NCBI GenBank assembly: GCA_023091665.1
Contig: JALJCQ010000004.1
Coordinates: forward strand, 186,001 to 250,000
Direction: 5' to 3'
Length of the DNA stretch: 64,000 bases
Origin: Pythium myriotylum
Taxonomy: Eukaryota; Oomycota; Peronosporomycetes; Pythiales; Pythiaceae
Made by a program: the position numbers and the translations under genes. The notes below the pieces were generated by a model that was not told the origin of the DNA, did no database searches, and saw only the letters and a list, made by a program, of their open reading frames with translations. Position 1 is the stretch's first letter; the number at the start of each line of letters is the position of its first letter. Positions 9,851-21,055 of this stretch are shown here, piece after piece.

Positions 9851-11995
9851 CTACTCGAGTGGCGGCTCCGGGAACGGGGTATTAGTGAGCAAGTAGCGCC
9901 AGATGAGCCAGCCAAAGATCTCGACGTGGAGCGTCACACGATGGCCATGGCCAAACATGATCACGATCGACCCGGACAACGCCGGCGTCGACTTGGTCGT
10001 CCAGTTGATAAAGTATAAGTTGGAAGTCGAGGAGAACGGTTCGATCTTGAACTCGGCAAAGCGGTCGCCCGGTGGGAGCCGGAAGAGCCAGGCCCAGAAC
10101 GAGCGGATCTTGCCCTTGTTGCGCATGCGCAGCGACGTGCGCCAAAAGTCCTTGATACTTTCAATCCCGTAGTAGCAGCGCGACGGCATCGACACGGCGA
10201 GCACCGAGTTGAGATCCCAGATCGAGTCGGCGTCCAGCACAAAGTCCTTGGGCAGCGACTGCGTGAAGATCTCTTTGATCTTGAGCAGGATATCCATTTG
10301 GATCCCGCGAGTGAGCGAATTGCGTTTCTCATCGTCGAGCTCGACGTTCTTGACCAGCATCTCCGACAGCGCGCGGTTCTCCGACGCGAGCACCTCGGCC
10401 TTGCGCTTGAGATACTCGTACTTGAGCGCCTGGCGTTGGCGGCACTTCTTGACCGCGGCTCGGTTGCGCTCGCGTTTCTGCTCCGACGAGTAGTTCATGC
10501 TCTTGCGTCCACACCGGCGCTTGGGCTCGGTGCCTGGCGCCGCCGCGGCACCGGCTTTCGACGCCGCTTGCTTGCTGTTCTGTGGCGACGCCGCGTCGTC
10601 GTCGTCGTCGGCTTCCTCGCGCTTGCGTTTCGCGGCCGCCGACTCTTTCCGTTTCTTGGGCGCGGGGGCTTCTCTCGCCGCCGGGGCTTTAGCTTGCTGC
10701 TTGGGCGCTTTGCGCATCGGCAGCTCCACCGACGGAGGCGCGGGCCTCTCGTACTCGTCGGTCGGCTGGATCGTGTACGGATCGACGTCAAACTTGGTCT
10801 CCACGGGCCCTCGTGCTGGCGAGATGCCCTGGCGGTGGTGGTTCGCGCGCGGTCTCGGCGCGCCGCGTCTCTCGTCGGGCGCCATCGAGAGCTCTCGCTC
10901 CATCATGAGCATGGCGTTGTACTCCTGTGGCGACATCTGCGCCGCGGCCGTCGGCGGCAGCGCGAGTCCGTTGCCTCGCGACGCTGCTGACGACGTCGGT
11001 GGGGCCATTCTTGCTCGGGGCATGGCGCCGTTGGGCACTGTACTGCCCATGGGCACGGGCTCGAGCTGGTCGTAGCCGAGCTCGCTCGCCGCGTCCAGAC
11101 TCGCGCGCATGCCGCTGCCGTGGCCGTGCTGTCCGTTGCGCGCCGGCGACATGCGTCGCGCGCCCATCATGCCGCCGCCTCCGCCCGAGCGCGGCGCGTT
11201 GTGGAGCGCGGCCGCGGGCGTCACGATGCGCGAGCCGGGGCTGTTAGCGAAGCCCGACGGCGCGCCGCGCAGATGCATCTGCGCCGAGGCCTGCGGCGTC
11301 ATCGCGCCGTTGCCGTTGCCGTTGCCGTTGCTGCTGGCGCTTGACGGCGGCAGCGCCACGGGCTGCAGCTCGCGGTGGATGCGGCGCGCGTGGTCGTAGG
11401 GGTCGAGCTCGCGCGCCCACGCGGCGGCGGCGCTTGAGAGCGGCGACGCGCCGCGGTAGGTGGTGGCGCTCATCGCGGCCGCGTCGAAGCGCTCCGGCTC
11501 GAGCTGGCGGCGGCGCAGCAGCAGCTCCTGCTGCGCGCGCGGCGCGTAGGGCGCGTAGCCGCCGCCGGCGCCGCCGCGCAGCATCGACGGCTGCGCCATG
11601 CCTCGCGGGTCGAGTTCGTACGCGTTGGCGCCTCGCGACGCGCTTGCGCCGTTGCCTCCGTCGAGCTCGCCGGCGTCGCCCGCGCGACGGTACTTGACGG
11701 GCGGCAGGAAGCCGTTGGCGGGCTGGCGCGAGGCGGCGTAGGCGGCCGAGGTCGCCGGCGGGTTGCCGTTGGTGGTGGTGGTGGCGGCGTGGAGCGCGTC
11801 GTAGCCCCGGGGCGGCGCCGCGCGGCGCTTGTACCAGGCGGCGGCGCCGGCGACGGGCTGCAGACTCTTGGCGAGCTCCTCGGGCGCCATGTCGAGCGCG
11901 TCGAAGCGCACGGGCGCGCCGCGAGGAGGCGGCGGAGGAGGAGGAGGCGCGCCCGTCGGAGCTGCTCGGAAGCGCGCGTAGTTGTCCGCGTACAT
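9851..11995 (-). CDS. bZIP transcription factor with C-terminal globular domain
   Basis: A 714-residue protein from the ATG at 11995. The frame continues upstream, but that part translates a purine-rich leader. Residues 1-400 are low-complexity Ala/Gly/Pro/Arg-rich. The basic region near residue 510 is RERNRAAVKKCRQRQ, with the diagnostic N-x7-R spacing, followed by a short leucine-zipper-like helix (YLKRKAEVLASENRAL). The last 150 residues (KDFVLDADSIWDLN to the end) look folded, with aromatic-rich strands. Fused bZIP factors with an extra sensory domain are known in oomycetes, and a fold like NTF2/SnoaL is a guess. Predicted nuclear DNA-binding dimer; targets unknown. Confidence 0.88.
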   Translation of the reverse strand: MYADNYARFRAAPTGAPPPPPPPPRGAPVRFDALDMAPEELAKSLQPVAGAAAWYKRRAAPPRGYDALHAATTTTNGNPPATSAAYAASRQPANGFLPPVKYRRAGDAGELDGGNGASASRGANAYELDPRGMAQPSMLRGGAGGGYAPYAPRAQQELLLRRRQLEPERFDAAAMSATTYRGASPLSSAAAAWARELDPYDHARRIHRELQPVALPPSSASSNGNGNGNGAMTPQASAQMHLRGAPSGFANSPGSRIVTPAAALHNAPRSGGGGGMMGARRMSPARNGQHGHGSGMRASLDAASELGYDQLEPVPMGSTVPNGAMPRARMAPPTSSAASRGNGLALPPTAAAQMSPQEYNAMLMMERELSMAPDERRGAPRPRANHHRQGISPARGPVETKFDVDPYTIQPTDEYERPAPPSVELPMRKAPKQQAKAPAAREAPAPKKRKESAAAKRKREEADDDDDAASPQNSKQAASKAGAAAAPGTEPKRRCGRKSMNYSSEQKRERNRAAVKKCRQRQALKYEYLKRKAEVLASENRALSEMLVKNVELDDEKRNSLTRGIQMDILLKIKEIFTQSLPKDFVLDADSIWDLNSVLAVSMPSRCYYGIESIKDFWRTSLRMRNKGKIRSFWAWLFRLPPGDRFAEFKIEPFSSTSNLYFINWTTKSTPALSGSIVIMFGHGHRVTLHVEIFGWLIWRYLLTNTPFPEPPLE

Positions 11996-13993
11996 GAGCA
12001 GCGGAGCGGAGAACAGCGGAGCGGAGCGGAGAACAGGAAGTGGGCCGACGGAAATAATCTCCGCCCTCTCCTCTGGTGGAGGAGAAAACAAAAAGAAAAC
12101 AAAACGGTCGGTCGGTCGGGGGAAAGGAAAAGGAAAAAAAAAAAAAAACAAACAAACAAACGGAGGGGAGAAGGCTGAATCGATTTCGTGACTTGGTCGG
12201 TGTATGGGGGACGAGGGGGCGGGGGGGACGAGGGATCTTGGGGGGCGATTTTCCAGGCGGCATCGGATTACAAAGGTTCGGAGGAGGCGCTTTGACGCGG
12301 GCACTTCGCCTGCTGGCGGAAGAAGCTCGAACCAAACCGCGCCACAAGTTGCGTAAACGGGCGGGTAATACTAATTGAGAACTTTATAATGTTTCACGTC
12401 GGGAACGCAACGGCTATGCACGACAATCTGGACAAGGGTTAGGGCCTCAACTTCGCAGATTGCCAAAAAAACCCAACAAAAAATGAAGCCCCCGGGCACG
12501 CCACTGCACCACTTGCAACCACTCGTTGGACGCCCCCCCACGACCCTTCGCACGAACGCCCTTCGACCGCGATACGAAGCGTGTCGCGAGCATGGGAAAC
12601 CCTGCGTCGTCTTCCTCGCGCGGCCCATTCTTCCCTCCTGTAATCGTGTGCCACCGTGGACACCCCGGGCCGCGACAGAAAATCTTCCGTGTGGTGTCCA
12701 TGTCAACCTAACCGCAAGCCAATCCTTGAGGTTGTAAGGTTTTTCCCCTCTCCTCCCAAGTTTCTTTTTTTTTTCTCTTTCTCTTCAGTGGAAACTCCAA
12801 AACCCAGCCAAGGACCCCAGCGAGGCGATAGGTTGGAATGTCTCGGCCGGCCATCCGTTCGTTCGGGAAGGCGCTCGGGATTTCTACTCCTCGAGAGTGG
12901 CAGTCGTGGGGAGGGAGAAGGATATTAATATTCGCCGCGTTTCTTTTTTTGTTTGTTTCCTGGGTTCAAATCACCACGGAGCGACAGACTCTCTGGTCGA
13001 CGACCAGACGTTTGAACCACTTCACGTGGAGAAGGCGCGTGAGCTGGAAATCGCATGGGGAGTTTCGTATTTTGACCAATCCGAGCCACCCGCGCTGCTC
13101 AGTTTGGTCGCCTCAGATTTCTGAGTCGGAAGTTACACACACGGAACTGTAACCAAATCGCCCGCGAAATCGCGTACCCCCGCCACGAGCAGTATTAATT
13201 TGCACAGGTTGCGTGGAGTCACCGATTGTCCGCGCCATTGATCTTACCAATACCGTGAACGATAAATACGCCGTATTTATGCCACACTGTCTTGGATCCA
13301 CCGGCGCCGTGCGAACCCCCGACGCCTGCTTTCCTGGAGTGAGCAGCTACGCCGCGTTGAATGCTTCGAGACCGTCGAGTAGCCCAGGACCCGATCGCTC
13401 GCTTCGTCTTGGCCGTGGGAAGCGGCGTCGATCGGTTGTTCAGTGGTGGACGCAAGTCGAGCGTTGCGTGGTATGGCGACAAGAGCAGGACAGAAGACAG
13501 CTCGGGATTGTGTGGCGTGCAGTGTTGGGTCGAAGGTGGACGACTGTTGCGGTGACTTGTCCTGTGGGCGAGCTGAGCGAGGTCAAGGCGTTGAAGCAGG
13601 CGAGCGAGCATGTCGCAATGGCGTCTGGACACGGATCTTCAAGGAATTTTTGACTTGGAGTTTCAAATGGGGGAGACTGGAAGAACAGTCCGCAATGAGG
13701 TTTTCGTTCGTCAACGGAAGGACCTGGTGGAAGCCCTCGGGAAATGGACTCGAAAGGCTACTTGGGTCGATCCCCACGGTGGGTGGCGTTGTTCACCTCG
13801 ATTTCTCCTCACCACATTTATTATAATATTTGTTTTAATTGCTCTTGTCGCTAGCCATACTCGCAGCGAGCGAGACATCGATCACGCAATTCTCCATGAG
13901 CAAGATCGGGGCGCTTTGAAAGCTCAAGGGTGGAAACACGACTTGCACCACTGTCGGCGGATCGCCGAGCAGTATATTACGGACACTAACGCT

Positions 13994-14025
<32 letters not shown>

Positions 14026-14378
14026 GGAACGAGTACCAAGGCACAGCGTCAAACCATTCCTGCACCCTAGTCGACCTCTTGTTCCTCGATTTCGATGTGA
14101 AGATAGAGAAGTTTTTTTGCATTACTTCAGCCGACCCGAGATCTATTCATATCTTTCGGGCACCTTCCTCCAACCTCACGGCCCAGTTGCTCGACTCGTC
14201 CTCGGGACCAGAGATGGAGGAAGCAACTCGTATGTCACGTGCTGCTGCCTCGCGGACTGCCCCGTGGGTGGATTGTAGAGAGCCTTCTCCCCACCGAGGC
14301 CTTCCTCACCCTCGGGGTCTGCATTCCTGATCCCTGCTCGCGTCTCTGTCAGCCAAGCAAGTCTTCCACACCGTCGCG
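11996..14378. other. Intergenic, 2.4 kb
   Basis: Contains the purine-rich leader of the bZIP gene (poly-A run near 12131-12148), G-runs, and a (GT)n microsatellite at about 13998-14028. An open frame at 13610-14278 (+) encodes a possible single transmembrane segment but runs through the GT repeat, and I do not call it a gene. No RNA gene recognised. Confidence 0.5.
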
Positions 14379-16055
14379 ATGAGCACGGGCATCCCGCGCC
14401 CGCGCACAGCGAGCTTCTCGCTCCACATATCCACGACCGGCTCGACCTCGGTCCACACAGCGAGCCCGTCTACCAACAGCCCAAGCAACCTCGGGCGCGT
14501 GCCGCTTGACGCTCGCGTCGTTTTGTCCAAGCGACGGTCAGGGTACGTCCGCTTCATCGGTAAGCTCAAGAACGAGGCAGGCGAATGGTACGGCGTCGCG
14601 TTGGACGAGGCCAAGGGCGACAACGACGGCCGGTGGCTCGGCGAGCAATTGTTCCAGTGCGCGCCGAATCACGGCGTGTTTGTCCGTCGCAAAGAGGTAG
14701 ATTTCATTGAGTGAGTCTGCAAAAGAGTGATAGCTAACGTCGTGTCCACGCCAGATCTTCTACATCAAAGAGCAGCCGAGCTACGTCAAGGGGCCTCCGT
14801 CACCGGTGATGAACGACACGAGCGACGATGGAAACGCCACTGGCTACAGCAGCAACGCCAGCAGCGATAGTAGCGTCGTGAGTCATGACTCGCTCGAGCC
14901 GTCGGCCGGCGCCTCGCCTCCAGCCCCAACGTCGACGTTCAGTCCCCTGCAGCGAACCTTCAAGAGTTTCCACCGCGCTCTCCAGGCACCGGCAAGAATC
15001 GGCCATACTCTTCTGTCCGGAGCGACTACGACGTCCCCACTGAAGCCCGCGCCTATCACTCGCAAGGCATCGACGCGAGCCAGCTTGATACCACCACCAG
15101 CGATTGCCTCCAGTTCTAGGCACCAGCCACGCCCATCGATGGCCATTCACCATTCAGTCGAGCACGCGGCAGCCACGCCAGCCACGATGTCGCCTGAGAA
15201 GGAAAAGAAGGAGGCGGAGACGTCGTCGACCTCGATATTCGAGGAAGATCAGGGCTTTGCAGCTATGACTCGGGCACTCGCGGAGCAGAATAATGCGACC
15301 AATGCAGCTCCTCTTGTGAGTTCCCCAGAGCCAGCACTGCCTTTGCCACCTCAAATCGACTCGGAATCCAACAGCAGTCGCGAGGCGTCTCCAACGACCA
15401 CGCCCCAACGGAGACCGACAGCAGAGCGACGCCATTCGACGTTCGCGTTGGGAACTCCCTCTGCAGCTGCGACAGCCGCCGCCAATGCTGTGCGAGTCGT
15501 GGAGCTGGAGAAAGAGATCGTGTCGATGCGCACGAACCACGAGAACGTCGTGGCGGTGCTTCGCGCGACCAACAAGCAGCACGCAGCCAATGTACTCGAG
15601 CTGCGAGCCCAGGTCTCAGCTTTAGCAGACGGCAACGGCTACTTGCAGCGACAGCTGAGTCTCAAGAGCACGCAGTTACAGGAGCTGAGGCAAGCGGAAC
15701 GCACTGTCGACCAGGAACGCAGCGGGATGCAAGCCGAACTCAAAGCGCGCGACCTCAAAATCCGCGAGCTGGAGGAAGAGATCGAGCGGTTAAAGGCGCA
15801 GATGAAGTCCAATGCGATCGAAAAAGAGAGCGTGCTGTTGCAAATGCGGCGAGAATTTGAAGCGAAACAGCGGCGTGATCGCGACCAGATCAAGCGGCTG
15901 CGTGAAGACGTCGTCACGCTGGTGAGTCTTGTCCATCTGTTCGTCGAGTCGCAGGTTGCAAAATTGAGCGTGTTTCTGTGGAAAAATAGTGCAACGACCG
16001 TAACGCGATCCAGTCGGAACTTCAAGATGCGCGAGAAATGAGCTTTTTTCTTTGA
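14379..16055 (+). CDS. CAP-Gly domain and coiled-coil protein, three exons
   Basis: Spliced model: 14379-14696, 14755-15921, 15990-16055, giving 516 residues. Intron 1 (58 nt, GTAGAT...CCAG, phase 0) joins VRRKE to IFYIKEQ and completes the CAP-Gly fold. Intron 2 (68 nt, GTGAGT...AATAG, phase 0) joins REDVVTL to CNDRNAIQSELQDA and continues the coiled coil. The CAP-Gly domain is at about residues 45-112 (GYVRFIGKL, GEWYGVALDE, NHGVFVRR). Its usual GKNDG motif, which binds EEY/F tails, reads GDNDG here. Residues 115-340 are Ser/Thr/Pro-rich and 345-516 are strongly coiled coil (ELEKEIVSMR onward). By family it is a microtubule plus-end or tubulin-tail binding protein. Confidence 0.87.
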
Positions 16056-16190
16056 TCGAGCGGTGTCGGTCGAGGCGTCGGCGACCTCGCTCCCAAACGA
16101 GTCTCTTCCAACTATGAACCCCGGTGTCTAATAAACTGCCTTCATCATACTACCCTACAAACTATCCATCCCACACAACAAACATCAGGT

Positions 16191-17468
16191 TCACTCGTCG
16201 TCTTCTGCACTGCTCGTGTTGGTGTTCATCTTGAGGCTCGACTTCCTGCGCTTCATCTTACGACGCATGTTGCGAAGTCGTTTCTGTTCCTCGGTGAGCT
16301 CCTTCTTCTGCGACGTGGGCTGCTGATCCTCTACATCAGCTGTAGTCGTAGAAGCCACGTCAACCGATTCAAGGGGAGCGGCGAGAAGCGAAGCCCTCGA
16401 CTTGCTGCGCTTCTTCTTCTTGGAGGAAGGAGGAGAAGTCTTGGTCTCAACAGCCTCGATGGTTACCTCCTTAACATCCTTGATCTCCTCCTTAATCACC
16501 TCCTTGATCACCTCCTTGATCTCCTGCACGATCTCCTCCACGGTCTCTGTCTTGAGCTCTTCAACGACAGCGACTTCATCGACGACCGAAACCTCTTCGA
16601 CGACCGTGACTTCCTCAACGGCAGTTTCCACGATCTTGACCTCTTCGACCTTGATCTCTTGTTCGACAGACTCCACGGCCTTGGTCTCTTCAATCGCAGC
16701 GACCTCCTCTTTCACAGCAATCGATTCGACAACGGCTGCCACAGTGGCCTCGTCTTTCGCTTCCACCGTCGCCTCTTGCTCAGCTTCTTCCTTGACTTCT
16801 TCCTTGACTTCCTCCTTGACCTCTTCTTTGATCTCCACCTTGACCTCCTCCTTCACCTCCACAACTTCCATGACTTCCTCCTCCACGACCACCTTGACCT
16901 CTTCCTTGACCTCTTCCTTGACCTCCTCTTTCGCCCCCTTGACCTCCACCTTGACTTCTTCGACAACTGCCACCACCTCCTTCACGTCTCCTGCCACAGC
17001 CGCAGCGGCCTTCTCGGCTTCGACCTTGGCAGCGACCAGCTGCGCAATCGGTTCGGCGGCAGGCTCGTCAACGCTGGACTCGGAGGTCTCGGAACCGGCG
17101 GGTTCCGGGACCTCGACCTTCTTCTCCACGAGCGGCACATGCGCCTGGATCTGCAGCAGACCCTCGAGCACGACGCCCAGCTTGGGCGCAAAGTTGCGCT
17201 TGGCGAGATGCGCAAGCGCCGCGACCAGGAACGCGTCGAGCTTCGACTGGCGGTCCGCCGGCGACGGCGACGAGAACAAGCCGCCCTTCTTGGGGAACTG
17301 GAACACAAAGCTCTTGTCGGCCGCGACGAGCTTGGTGTACGCCGCGTGGAACGTCGAGTAGCGCACGGCGAGCTTGTAGCGCACATCGCCGCGCACGACA
17401 ACCTCGGTCGTGTAGGTCACGGGCGAGCCATGCTTGAAGCCAACGACGCGCGCCTTGATGGATTCCAT
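16191..17468 (-). CDS. PX-domain-like protein with acidic KEEV repeat tail
   Basis: A 425-residue, single-exon protein. Residues 1-115 resemble a PX (phosphoinositide-binding) domain: KARVVGF, YKLAVRYSTFHAAYTKL matching the RYSDF motif, a basic loop before the proline-poor FQFPKKGG, and the DRQSKLDAFLVAAL helix. Residues 150-340 are almost wholly Val/Glu/Lys repeats of the type VKEEVKEE, expected to form a long charged helix or disordered tail. The C-terminus (SSKKKKRSKSR, MRRKMKRRKSSLK) is strongly basic. Likely endosome or membrane associated through PX; the role of the acidic tail is unknown. The ATG at 17468 matches the domain start. It lies 135 bp from the convergent CAP-Gly gene. Confidence 0.78.
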   Translation of the reverse strand: MESIKARVVGFKHGSPVTYTTEVVVRGDVRYKLAVRYSTFHAAYTKLVAADKSFVFQFPKKGGLFSSPSPADRQSKLDAFLVAALAHLAKRNFAPKLGVVLEGLLQIQAHVPLVEKKVEVPEPAGSETSESSVDEPAAEPIAQLVAAKVEAEKAAAAVAGDVKEVVAVVEEVKVEVKGAKEEVKEEVKEEVKVVVEEEVMEVVEVKEEVKVEIKEEVKEEVKEEVKEEAEQEATVEAKDEATVAAVVESIAVKEEVAAIEETKAVESVEQEIKVEEVKIVETAVEEVTVVEEVSVVDEVAVVEELKTETVEEIVQEIKEVIKEVIKEEIKDVKEVTIEAVETKTSPPSSKKKKRSKSRASLLAAPLESVDVASTTTADVEDQQPTSQKKELTEEQKRLRNMRRKMKRRKSSLKMNTNTSSAEDDE

Positions 17469-19156
17469 GGGGCCAAGGTTCTAGAAAAAAGGATTGCGGA
17501 AGAGAGAGTCGTCGTGCGCGGGTCCGGTCCAGATGAAGAGTGAGCCGGCGGTTGCAACCACTCGACGCGTGATGCTCTGATGAGTGCCACGGTGCATACG
17601 GTGCGGTCCGAACGGATAAACGGAGAGGAGCAAAAAGGAAGATGGGGAGGGAACGGGAGACCTTGCACGTCACAGAAACCGCGCCGCGACGGAGCTCGCT
17701 CGCGACGGCGAATCAAAAGCCGCGGGCGCCCCCGCAGCTGCAACAACGTTCCGCGGTTTGCCAGACGAGTGTAGCGAGTGCAGCGGAGACGCGCCAGCCT
17801 TCGTCGTGCGCGTAGAGCGTCCAGTCCATTGGGCAACGGACCTCCTCACAATCACAGGTGAGCTGCTCGTGACCGTTGACAGCCACACGTCGCAGGCGGA
17901 AAAACCGGTGGAAAACCGGTTTTTGCAACCACGTGTTGGTCTGACTAGATCGGTATCTTAGTAGATCAGGTGGATGAGATTAGTACATTTGGAGAGGAAG
18001 AGTCGGAACTCTCGATCTCGTGTGCACCAGCTTTCTACGGAAAGCTACTGATCTTTCCAAGGCACCGACGCGGGGGCCGTTGGCACGCGGCCCTTGCTCC
18101 AATTGTAACGGCAGTGGCGGCTGCCCGGAAGCTCCAAGTCGTGTTTATGGGGAGCTCAACGAATCGCCCCCCACGGTCGCAGTTGCGTTGGACCTCTTCG
18201 GCGCCGACGCGTTGGGAGTTTCAACTGAACGCTTCTTCAACTCATATCTGGTTCCATCGGGCAAGATGATCTGAACGGCACGCCCACCGGATCTGGATCC
18301 AACTTGACGCATCTCCACAAACTTCAAGCCTCCTCACACAACGAGGGATTCGACGATGCGACCACACAGTTCAGATCCGGCGTCGGAACGATTGGGAGAC
18401 AGAACGGGCCGCGCAGCCTCCAAAGCGTCCACGTCATGTGATGAGCGACACGGCTACAGGTGGGCAGCAGAGGAGACTGCAGCACGGCCCCAGGGAACGA
18501 GGCGGCGAAACGACGCCCCCTCTGTCTACTACTTCAACGTAAATAAAATGAATCATGTCACCACCCGATTGGCTAATATCCTACACCAAAGGAGTCACCT
18601 CCCTTATCATAGTGAATTACACCCAGTTATCCTCTTTCGGCAGATGCTCGAGTACACTCCTCACCCTCCAGCAAACTCCGAAACGAGACGCCGAGACACT
18701 CACAACCATCCCGAGCTCTCTCAAACCACTCTCCTGCTCTGGGCCGAGAACTCTGGAGTCTCCAGCATTGGCTCGGAGGGTGCGAACCCACGCAACCCCA
18801 GTCCTCCACCTGTTGGGGCCCTAGGAAGTCAGTTCACTCCCCGTCGGTCCATGGGCTTGGCGACCACGCAGTACGCTAGGCCGTCATCTTGAGTCGTAGT
18901 TTCGTCGCTGCACGAAAATGTTTAACGCGCACGCCACCCAGGGACACGCCGACGAATGTCCCTCGATCGGGCAGTCGGTGCAGATCGGCCACGCTCCACT
19001 TCGCGATGCTTTTAGCGTGCTTTATGTTGCTAAAAGTTGCGCTTGAGTCGCGTCAACGTTGCCGAACTAGATCATGGCGCGCATATGTTGCTCGTCACAT
19101 CGCACATCGCCGCCGTTCGAGTCGCCGACCCCTCAATCGCCGACTTAGTGGGTCCC
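17469..19156. other. Intergenic, 1.7 kb, between PX and K+ channel genes
   Basis: The two genes diverge, so this holds both promoters. On the minus strand, 17531-17546 reads GGCTCACTCTTCATCT, a weak start-site-like element for the PX gene. No convincing ORF or RNA gene. Confidence 0.45.
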
Positions 19157-20744
19157 ATGAAGGACGCCTCTCCCTACACGCTCCACGACGACGGCCCGCG
19201 GCTCCAGTCGCCGCTCGTGCAGCGCCACACGCCCACGCGCAGCTCGTCCTCGGGCGGCGGCTACGTGCCGCCGAATGCGCCGGGCGCCAAGGCGCTCAAC
19301 ATGCCCGTCGCCACCACGCGCATCATGGACCGCGACCCGGACAACAACCGCTCGAAAGGCCGATGGAAGTGAGTGCCTTTTGCTTTCTCTATGGAGATGA
19401 GAGTCCTGGGTGGTTGAACGAGCCATGCGTGTGTGTGTGTGTTTATATATTAGTATCCGCCGCCAGAAAGTGGACCATTACTGGAAGCTCTACCTGCAGG
19501 ACCCGTTCCACACGCTCGTCAACATGCGGCTGAGCAAGGTCGTGGGCATCCTCTTGTCTCTGGTGAGTTGTTGGTTCATGGCCTGGACATTCCGGAGCTT
19601 GAAACATGATTAACTTTTTTTTTTTTTGGATGGGTAGTACATCGCGGTCATGACGTTCTTCGGGCTCATGTACACGCTGCCGGACCCAGACCGCTGCAAG
19701 ACCGCCGTGTACACGTATCTCGACGGCTACGGCTTTGCGGTCTCGACCATGTTCACGATTGGCTTTGGTACGAACGGTGGGGATGTGTTCTTCGGCCAGT
19801 GCGTCTCGCTTCAGGTGCTCATCACGATCCAGTCGCTGGCCTCGATCCTGCTCAACGCCTTGGCCATTGGCGTGATCTTTGCACGCGTCGCGCGTGCCCA
19901 GTCGCGCGCCAACACGATCGTGCTCAGCAGCACGGCCGTCGTGCGTCGCATCCGCGGGAACCTCTACTTCATGTTCCAGGTCTGCGAGATGCGCAAGCAC
20001 CAGCTCGTCGAAGCCCACGTGCGTCTCTACGCGATCCGCCACGACTACGAGTACGGCCAGCCGTACTACTTCCAGTCGTACCCGATGCGCATCCAGCACC
20101 CAGACGACGAGATCAACGGCATGATGCTGCTAGCGCTACCGTCGGTGGTCGTCCACCGGCTCGATGCCTGGAGCCCACTACTTCGCCCTAAGAACAGCCA
20201 GGCCTGCGGCTTCCACCATAACCCATCAAAGGGCTACATGTTCCCAGAAGTTATTGCGCGCCAGGCTGACGCGGACAATGGCGACCGAGACTACTTTGTC
20301 GATTTGCCGCGCACGCAGCTCTGCAATAACTGCCGCTGCAGTCTCACGGCTGAGCAGCAGGCCCCCGCGGCGCCGACGCAAGGTCTCACACACGAAGCTA
20401 TGGTCGAGGAAATCAAGAAATACTGGGAAGAGTCTCAGGTAAAGTCTCCACTCTGTCTGCTGTCTCCACAGCGTCTTCCATAGTGTCTTGACAAGCAATA
20501 CTGACTGTGCTATGGCGGTTGACAGATGGAGATTGTGGTCTTGGTGGAAGGCATTGACGCTGTGACCTCAGCGACAATCCAGGTTCGCCACTCGTTCAAG
20601 ATGGAGGACATCAAGTTCGACCACCGCTTTGAGAACTGCGTGGACGTGGATCCGGTGACGGGCGGTGCCGTGATCGACTTCAAGCGCTTCCACGAGACCC
20701 ACCCGGTGACCCCGGAGGCAAACGTCGCCGGCGTGAGTTTCTAG
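19157..20744 (+). CDS. Inward-rectifier potassium channel (Kir), four exons
   Basis: Spliced model: 19157-19368, 19454-19562, 19638-20438, 20526-20744 (446 residues), with GT-AG introns of 85, 75 and 87 nt. Exon junctions give WN|IRRQ, LLSL|YIAV and ESQ|MEIV, all in frame. Seen are the slide helix (DPFHTLVNMRLSK), TM1 (VVGILLSLYIAVMTFFG), pore helix and filter TIGFG (T147-G151), TM2 (LASILLNALAIGVIFARVARAQSRA), and the cytoplasmic immunoglobulin-like domain (LYFMFQVCEMRKHQLVEAHV, LPSVVVHRLDAWSPL, EIVVLVEGIDAVTSATIQVRHS). Between SPL and EIVV, normally about ten residues, there are about 85, including CNNCRC. By family it is a tetrameric plasma-membrane K+ channel gated by PIP2. The ATG at 19157 is the first near the conserved N-terminus, and an upstream start is possible. 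Confidence 0.92.
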
Positions 20745-21055
20745 ACTGACAGGCCACTCGCACTACCGTGATGCCGAGTTCCATACAACTGCATACCCCA
20801 ACACTAAAAGCACTGTACCAAGTAAGAAAAAAAAGAACAGCACGAGTCTGTGGTCCAAGAAGAGGCAACTGGTTTGCCCGTTCTTGAGGGCAGTTTGTAC
20901 AATGAGGAGTCGTACGAGCTGAAGCATTCGAGAAGAGACTCGACTAGGCGCAAGATATAAGATGAATACAACGCTCGATCACGAAGGCACATGTATTTTC
21001 AACAATCGACGAAGATCGAGTCATACGCACGTTTACCAGGTTCACAGCAGCCTGA
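20745..21055. other. Short intergenic between convergent K+ channel and glycine-rich genes
   Basis: Two 3' ends meet here. Nothing else recognised. Confidence 0.5.

Noticed and set aside
10490..12300. Long ORFs on both strands over the bZIP gene
   Set aside because: They mirror the GC-rich low-complexity coding sequence and have Arg/Ala-rich shadow composition.
13610..14278. 222-codon ORF with one hydrophobic segment
   Set aside because: It runs through a (GT)n microsatellite and has no family resemblance; listed only in the intergenic note.
18740..18810. tRNA-like B-box (GGGTTCGCACCC on the minus strand)
   Set aside because: No matching A-box, anticodon arm or acceptor stem could be laid out around it; the T-stem has a mismatch.
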